This document shows positions 12,990 to 17,668 of a stretch of DNA of 17,668 nucleotides, in pieces. Under the pieces are notes generated by a model. It did no database searches, had not been told where the DNA came from, and saw only the letters and a program-made list of their open reading frames with translations. The translations under genes were made by a program, and so were the position numbers. Positions within the stretch are counted from its first letter, which is position 1. Every line of letters starts with the position of its first letter. The stretch covers positions 1 to 17,668 of the forward strand of contig CAWKZT010000029.1 of NCBI GenBank assembly GCA_963854565.1, in the 5' to 3' direction. The stretch comes from CAWKZT01 sp963854565. Its GTDB lineage: Bacteria > Actinomycetota > Acidimicrobiia > Acidimicrobiales > JAHEJN01.

Positions 12990-14888
12990 TCACGGCGTCA
13001 CAATTGCAAATCCCACCTCGGCCTGCTCCAGTGATCCAAATAACGTGAAAAGGTCATTGGCATCACCTTCAATGCTCATCTTGTTCGCGGCGAGAACTTC
13101 CTCGAAGGTCGTTTGGCGGGCAAACAGCTCTATAAGTGTCGATTTATCCACGGTGAGTGACACCTCGGCATCGGAATCAGTACTGTTCGGAACGTGATGG
13201 ACGGCGCAATTACGCAACCCCAGCACGTGGTGCTCGCCAATGTCAGGGAAGTGCCAGTTAATCGTGAACGCTGCGTCGACGACATCCTCGGCTCGTAGCC
13301 GAACACCAAAGACCGCAAATATCTGCTCAATCGTCAGCGCCCGCAGAAGTTTTCCGCCTGGTGGTTGCAGACCCTCCGGTACTCCTACACGCAACTCCTG
13401 TGCCCCAGTGAGATACATGTTGCGCCACGGACCCGACTCTGATTGATAGCCCAATTGTTCAAGGGCCGAAGCCTGAAGATCTTTAGCCGCGACATTGTCA
13501 GGCTCAGCAAACACCAGATGATTAACCACTTGAGCAACCCATCGGTAATCCCCCTCGTCAAAGGACTCCTGAGCCTTGGCGAGCACTGCATCGGAACCAC
13601 CCATGAAATCGACGTAGCGTTGCCCAGCGACCTCGGGGGGATGGGGATGAAGGTTGGCAGGGTTGGCGTCATACCATCCCAAATAGCGCTGATAGACAGC
13701 TTTGACATTGTGATTCACTGTGCCGTAGTACCCGCGGGTGTCGCCGTACTCAGCAAAGCAAGCCGGCAGGGAGAGCTTCTCGGCGATCTCGACGGCAGTC
13801 ATGCCGCTGTTCGCGTAACGAATAGTCTGATCGTGTATCCATCGGTAAAGGTCGGCCTGCCGAGCCAAGTAGGCGCGGCATTCGTCCCCACCCCAAGTCG
13901 GCCAATGGTGGCTAGCAAACACGACGTCGGTGTCAGCCCCGAACATCTCCAGGGCCTCGTTGATATAGCGACTCCACGCCAGCGCATCGCGTATCAACGC
14001 CCCGCGCGGCGTATAGAGGTTGTGCATCGTCTGCGTACAATTTTCTGCCATGCACAGCAGGCGTTTGTCCGGAAAGAAGAAATTCATCTCCGCGGGCGCC
14101 TCGGCATCTGGAGTGTTGTGAAACACAATCCGAATGCCGTCTAGTCGAAGTTCTTGTCCCGTCTCTGTGATGTCGATTGTCGGAGCAATAAGCCCAGGCG
14201 TACCACGGGCGACCCGCTTTCCTAGGCCAGCATCGACGTGCCCCGTGGGGCCCGGTTCCAGTAGGGATCCGAATTGATAGTGCGCACGCCGACCCATTGC
14301 AGGTCCGGCGATGACATTTTCAGCAATAGCTTCATCCATGAAGCCAGCTGGAGCAACGATCTGAACCTCGCCATCACGCACGGACTCTTCAGTAACCACC
14401 CCATAGATGCCACCAAAGTGATCGATGTGGCTGTGGGTGTAAATAACCGCCCGCACCGGGCGTTCACCCAGGGTGTCATTGGCCAACTTCAAGCAGGCCG
14501 CCGACGTCTCTTCGGTAGTAAGAGGATCAATAATCAGCCACCCCGTATCACCAGCAATAAAGGTGATGTTGGCAAGGTCATAACCCCTTGCTTGCCATAC
14601 GCCATCAGCCACTTCAAACAGGCCGTGCGCGCTGTTGTATTGCGCCTGACGCCACAGGCTGGGGTTAACCGTTTCGGGTACGTCGCCATGAACAAAGTCC
14701 CAGGCCGAGGGGTCGAAGCAGGTGTGCGTCGCAGTGGTGATCGGCCCTTGAAGCTGCGCGATAAGACCTCGGTGAACTGACTTGTCGGAGCTTCGTACGG
14801 TGTTCAGCGCCTCTTGGGCGGCCTGGTTGTGCGCAGTTGTGTGCGCAGATGCTGGCTGATGAACGTTGTTGATAGCACTGTCACTCAT
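12990..14888 (-). CDS. Alkyl sulfatase (SdsA/YjcS-type), metallo-beta-lactamase fold
   Basis: A 632-residue enzyme similar in length and order to SdsA1-type primary alkylsulfatases, which hydrolyse alkyl sulfates such as dodecyl sulfate to alcohol and sulfate. The N-terminal binuclear zinc domain (about 85-340) has THSHIDH (His152, His154, Asp156, His157), Glu282 in AENC, HNLYTPRGALIRD (289-301) and ASHHWPTWGG (325-334). A dimerisation region (about 350-500) has the family's NHNVKAVYQRYLGWYD segment (392-407), and an SCP2-like C-terminal domain covers about 505-632. The ATG at 14888 is chosen because the reading frame upstream overlaps the next gene. No signal peptide is visible, so a cytosolic location is predicted, unlike secreted SdsA1. 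A sulfate-ester substrate is inferred from family; sec-alkyl specificity cannot be excluded. Confidence 0.92.
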   Translation of the reverse strand: MSDSAINNVHQPASAHTTAHNQAAQEALNTVRSSDKSVHRGLIAQLQGPITTATHTCFDPSAWDFVHGDVPETVNPSLWRQAQYNSAHGLFEVADGVWQARGYDLANITFIAGDTGWLIIDPLTTEETSAACLKLANDTLGERPVRAVIYTHSHIDHFGGIYGVVTEESVRDGEVQIVAPAGFMDEAIAENVIAGPAMGRRAHYQFGSLLEPGPTGHVDAGLGKRVARGTPGLIAPTIDITETGQELRLDGIRIVFHNTPDAEAPAEMNFFFPDKRLLCMAENCTQTMHNLYTPRGALIRDALAWSRYINEALEMFGADTDVVFASHHWPTWGGDECRAYLARQADLYRWIHDQTIRYANSGMTAVEIAEKLSLPACFAEYGDTRGYYGTVNHNVKAVYQRYLGWYDANPANLHPHPPEVAGQRYVDFMGGSDAVLAKAQESFDEGDYRWVAQVVNHLVFAEPDNVAAKDLQASALEQLGYQSESGPWRNMYLTGAQELRVGVPEGLQPPGGKLLRALTIEQIFAVFGVRLRAEDVVDAAFTINWHFPDIGEHHVLGLRNCAVHHVPNSTDSDAEVSLTVDKSTLIELFARQTTFEEVLAANKMSIEGDANDLFTLFGSLEQAEVGFAIVTP

Positions 14889-14934
14889 GCGCCAGTGTCG
14901 CACAACCTGGCCGGTCCACAAACCTGCGAAACCG

Positions 14935-16092
14935 CTAAGCCCGTAATGCCTCGTCGATGATCTCGACGGGATGTCGCGTCGGTGCCCCAGCAGCCGCCAG
15001 GTACAAACTGCATCCTGGGTTGGCACTGGCTACCACATCGGCATCAGCTCGTTCGATCGATCCCATTTTGCGCTGACGAATATCGCCTGCCATAGCCGGC
15101 TCCATGAGCGAGTAGGAACCTCCAGCGCCGCAACACAATCCTTCGTCGTCTAACTCACGCAATTCTCGAACGAAGGGACGCAGCGCGGTACGGACCGAGC
15201 CGTGCGTGCGCTGGACATGGCGTAAATGGCATGGGTCCTGCACCGCCACGACAAGATCAAGCTTGGTAACCGTCGGGAACTGATCGATGTTGTCCGCAAT
15301 CCATTCGTGGACGTCTAGAACTCGGGCAGAGAAAGCCCGGGCGGCATCGGTGTCGACCAGGTGACCATAATCCTTCATGGCCGCTCCACAGCCAGCCGAG
15401 TCAACCAGAATGGGTTGTTCACCGGCGAGTGCGGCCATCATCTTCTGGGCAAGTTTTCTGGCCTCGGGAGTAAGCCCGGCATGCGTTTGCAGCGCACCAC
15501 AGCAGGGTGCGACATCACCAGTCGGCGTCACGGTGGTGCCCGTGGCTTCGATCACTCGCTGGGTGGCAAGGTGCACATCACGCTGCCAGGCATCCATCAC
15601 GCAACCCGTAAACATGAAGACATCACGCCCCGATGCTTCGTATTTCTGGCGTCGAATTGGCAACTTGGCAGGTAGGCCCAGTTTCTTGGACGGGACTAGC
15701 CGTGTGCGTTGCAGTACGGCCAAAGCGGACGAACCAAGTCGCAAAAGCCGGGGGTACTCGAGCACTTTAAATCCAAGGCGTTGCCAACGCGGCGTAATCT
15801 TGTGGTCTGCCGCCAGCGCTTCACGCGTACCTTCCATGAGACGCCCGAAGGGCACCCCACTGGGACAGGCTGTTTCACAGCCGCGGCACTGCACGCAGGT
15901 CTCCATCGAGCGCAGGACGTCACTATCGATCGGCGCACCGCCATCTTGGACCGCACGCATGAGTAAAATTCGACCGCGAGGTGAAGCAATATCGTCGCCG
16001 GTAACTCGGTACGTGGGGCAATGAGGCAAACAAAGTCCACAGGACACACATGCCCCGAGATCCTCAGCGTTGAGTTCCAGTTTGAAAGCCAC
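14935..16092 (-). CDS. GlcF-like iron-sulfur subunit (glycolate/lactate oxidase type)
   Basis: A 385-residue iron-sulfur protein of the GlcF family, an electron-transfer subunit for an FAD-linked glycolate or D-lactate oxidase at the membrane. Two 4Fe-4S clusters are predicted: Cys15, 18, 21 and 25 (CVSCGLCLPHC) and Cys66, 69, 72 and 76 (CVQCRGCETAC). Two CCG domains follow, with APCCGA (195-200), DPCHLRHVQ (286-294) and LCCGAGG (319-325). The GTG at 16092 begins where GlcF homologues do. An in-frame GTG at 16128 would add 12 residues but has a Shine-Dalgarno (GAGGAG) only two bases away. The flavoprotein partner GlcD is not adjacent. The alkyl sulfatase gene follows by 46 bases. Confidence 0.9.
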   Translation of the reverse strand: MAFKLELNAEDLGACVSCGLCLPHCPTYRVTGDDIASPRGRILLMRAVQDGGAPIDSDVLRSMETCVQCRGCETACPSGVPFGRLMEGTREALAADHKITPRWQRLGFKVLEYPRLLRLGSSALAVLQRTRLVPSKKLGLPAKLPIRRQKYEASGRDVFMFTGCVMDAWQRDVHLATQRVIEATGTTVTPTGDVAPCCGALQTHAGLTPEARKLAQKMMAALAGEQPILVDSAGCGAAMKDYGHLVDTDAARAFSARVLDVHEWIADNIDQFPTVTKLDLVVAVQDPCHLRHVQRTHGSVRTALRPFVRELRELDDEGLCCGAGGSYSLMEPAMAGDIRQRKMGSIERADADVVASANPGCSLYLAAAGAPTRHPVEIIDEALRA

Positions 16093-16191
16093 GCGGCAAG
16101 TATGGCGGCAACTCCCGCGGGAAGCCACGACTCCTCAACAAAAAACTGCCAAACGGGCCACTCAGTTATTCACCAAGAAATTTGAGCCTAA

Positions 16192-16213
16192 GACGGCCCT
16201 GTCCTGGGCCGTC
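16192..16213. repeat. 8-bp inverted repeat between the divergent glcF-like and prpF-like genes
   Basis: GACGGCCC (16192-16199) and GGGCCGTC (16206-16213) pair perfectly around TGTCCT. It is 51 bases before the PrpF start and about 100 bases from the GlcF start, in the shared upstream region, so it could be an operator or a leader hairpin. No T-tract follows on the plus strand. Confidence 0.5.
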
Positions 16214-16264
16214 CAGTGATGAGCGCCTCGGCCGCGAAGAGCAGAAGTAAGGCATGATGTAGGC

Positions 16265-17410
16265 ATGGTTTCTGGGGTTCGGTGCATGGTCATGCGGGGC
16301 GGCACTTCCAAGGGCGCGTACTTTCTTGCCGAGGATTTGCCATCGGATCTCGAGGAACGAGACGACCTCTTGTTACGAATCATGGGGTCACCCGATGAAC
16401 GTCAAATCGATGGTGTTGGGGGCGCTGATCCGCTGACCTCAAAGGTCGCCGTCATCTCGCCGTCTCCTGATGATCACGCCGACGTCGATTACCTGTTTTT
16501 GCAGGTTGGGGTCGATACACCCACGGTTACCGATCATCAAAATTGCGGCAATCTTCTGGCGGGGGTCGCGCCGTTTGCTATTGAACGCGGCCTTGTCGAC
16601 CCGTCAAGGGTCGGTACCGGACCAACATATGACGCTCCGGCTTCGGCGGGCGGAGCGGTTATCCCCATCAATTTCGGCGGAGCATTCTCGGGCGAGGTGG
16701 CTGTCCGCGTTCGCATGCTCAACACCGGTGGGGTCGCCACAGCCCGCTTTGTCGTAGACGACGGCCTACCTATCTATCGAGGTGATGCTGCTATCTCTGG
16801 CGTGCCGGGCACCGCTGCACCGGTATGGCTTGAGTTTGCTGATGTCGCCGGCGGGTCCTGTGGGGCACTGCTGCCGACCGGCAACGTGATTGATGTAATC
16901 GACGGAATCTCCGTCACTTTGATCGACAACGGCATGCCGGTAGTGGTCATTTCGGCCACCGACATGGGGATCTCTGGTACCGAGTCTTGTGCTGAATTGG
17001 AAGCCAACAACGCTCTGCGTGAGCGCCTCGAATCAATCCGACTGCAGGCTGGCCACCTCATGAATCTCGGAAACGTTGCCGATCTCATAGTGCCCAAGCT
17101 CAGCATGGTCTCGACCCCATCAGACCCCGGCAATGGACTGGCAACTCGAACCTTTATTCCTCATCGCTGTCACAATGCCATCGGTGTTCTCGGTGCAGTT
17201 TCGGTCGCCACCGCCGCGGTAATACCCGGGTCAGCAGCGCATTCTCTGGTCGGGCGCTTCGAGGATGACACGCTCTCCCTTGAACACCCGTCCGGCACAT
17301 TCGACGCCGTTGTTGCCCTCGGACCTGGACCCAGTGGACCGACCGTTAGACGAGCAGGAATTTTGCGGACTACTCGGTTGCTTATGGATGGCCTCGTCTA
17401 CCCTCGGTAG
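16265..17410 (+). CDS. PrpF family isomerase, 4-oxalomesaconate tautomerase-like
   Basis: A 381-residue protein of the PrpF family (two diaminopimelate-epimerase-like halves), which moves a double bond by proton transfer. Family marks are MRGGTSKG (10-17), MGSPDERQIDGVGGADPLTSK (40-60), NCGNLLAG (93-100), LPTGNV and ATRTFIP later on. Lys60 and Cys94 have the spacing of the catalytic Lys73 and Cys107 of Shewanella PrpF. The MRGGTSKG/ADPLTSK pattern is closest to 4-oxalomesaconate tautomerase (GalD) of the gallate and protocatechuate 4,5-cleavage routes, but methylaconitate isomerase (PrpF) of the methylcitrate cycle shares the fold. No other gene of either route is in the window. The ATG at 16265 has only a weak upstream AAGG. 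Confidence 0.92.
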   Translation: MVSGVRCMVMRGGTSKGAYFLAEDLPSDLEERDDLLLRIMGSPDERQIDGVGGADPLTSKVAVISPSPDDHADVDYLFLQVGVDTPTVTDHQNCGNLLAGVAPFAIERGLVDPSRVGTGPTYDAPASAGGAVIPINFGGAFSGEVAVRVRMLNTGGVATARFVVDDGLPIYRGDAAISGVPGTAAPVWLEFADVAGGSCGALLPTGNVIDVIDGISVTLIDNGMPVVVISATDMGISGTESCAELEANNALRERLESIRLQAGHLMNLGNVADLIVPKLSMVSTPSDPGNGLATRTFIPHRCHNAIGVLGAVSVATAAVIPGSAAHSLVGRFEDDTLSLEHPSGTFDAVVALGPGPSGPTVRRAGILRTTRLLMDGLVYPR

Positions 17411-17470
17411 CCGCTCCGCCCTTGATCTCGGACCCCGAAACGTTATTCAGCTTGAGTTTGTAGTGGGTTT

Positions 17471-17668
17471 CTAGCCCAAGGTTTCGTGAGGGCCCTGGCG
17501 GGTGTCCACTGTTACCGACACTGCCCGGTACTCACTGGCTCGTTTGGCCGGTAGGCCACCTTCGGCTCGGCACGCAATGGTGGGAACGATGCGGGAAACC
17601 TCGGTCATAACCGTCCATGTCCCGGCAGGGTTTCGAATCCCAACTACGTGATCGATAGCCTCCGCGTA
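17471..17668 (-). CDS. C-terminal part of an unrecognised protein (partial at right edge)
   Basis: A reading frame open for 65 codons enters at the right edge and ends with TAG at 17471. The visible C-terminus (includes SRIVPTIACRAEG and ends in GPHETLG) has ordinary protein composition and codon use similar to its neighbours. It is convergent with the PrpF gene, 60 bases away. I do not recognise the family from this fragment. Confidence 0.6.
   Translation of the reverse strand, partial: YAEAIDHVVGIRNPAGTWTVMTEVSRIVPTIACRAEGGLPAKRASEYRAVSVTVDTRQGPHETLG

Noticed and set aside
17628..17641. GGGTTTCGAATCCC, resembling a tRNA T arm
   Set aside because: No anticodon stem, D arm or matching acceptor lies upstream on either strand, and it sits inside the partial reading frame at the right edge.
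1..17668. A defence island, secondary-metabolite cluster or prophage
   Set aside because: None of the genes belongs to such a system; nearly all match housekeeping, catabolic or envelope families.

Overview
The window reads as an ordinary chromosomal segment of a high-to-moderate G+C Actinomycetota bacterium. The mix of genes suggests a free-living Acidimicrobiia-like lineage: a ZAS-type anti-sigma factor resembling RsrA, many GTG/TTG starts, secreted wall enzymes, and scattered catabolic oxidoreductases. That placement is inference from gene content; no rRNA or marker protein fixes it. I see no phage, transposase, CRISPR array or defence island.

Layout. From 25 to 858 (minus) there is a short-chain dehydrogenase. 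An intergenic region of about 370 bases with two perfect inverted repeats separates it from a divergent pyruvate kinase (1228-2655, plus). Pyruvate kinase ends in a perfect 60-bp direct repeat that fills the convergent gap. A compact minus-strand run follows, read from right to left: anti-sigma factor (6539-6234), secreted lytic transglycosylase (6205-4859), a 68-residue two-helix membrane protein (4850-4644), a 2-oxoglutarate/Fe(II) oxygenase (4634-3660) and an alpha/beta hydrolase (3644-2790), with gaps of 8-28 bases. Upstream of it is a second minus-strand run: larB (10191-9379), larC (9389-8172), uridine kinase (8136-7468) and an ETHE1/glyoxalase II-like metallo-beta-lactamase-fold enzyme (7471-6755), with two overlapping gene junctions.

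The plus strand then carries prephenate dehydratase (10213-11163), starting only 21 bases from larB, followed by tRNA-Ser(UGA) (11204-11288) and a hairpin. On the minus strand come a secreted matrixin-like metalloprotease with a Pro-Thr linker and two C-terminal repeats (12898-11354), an alkyl-sulfatase-type hydrolase (14888-12990) and a GlcF-like iron-sulfur protein (16092-14935). A PrpF/4-oxalomesaconate tautomerase-like isomerase (16265-17410, plus) is divergent from the last, and an unrecognised partial gene enters from the right edge (minus).

How the genes fit together. larB and larC make two of the three enzymes for the nickel-pincer nucleotide cofactor of LarA-type racemases; larE and larA are not in the window. 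The anti-sigma/transglycosylase run looks like a cell-envelope unit with two metabolic enzymes attached. Most other genes are single-gene units. The points most worth a second look are the altered cation site of the pyruvate kinase, the 60-bp duplication after it, the 15-bp palindrome before it, the repeat architecture of the metalloprotease, and the anti-sigma factor without an adjacent sigma factor. I did not find a clearly new multi-gene system.
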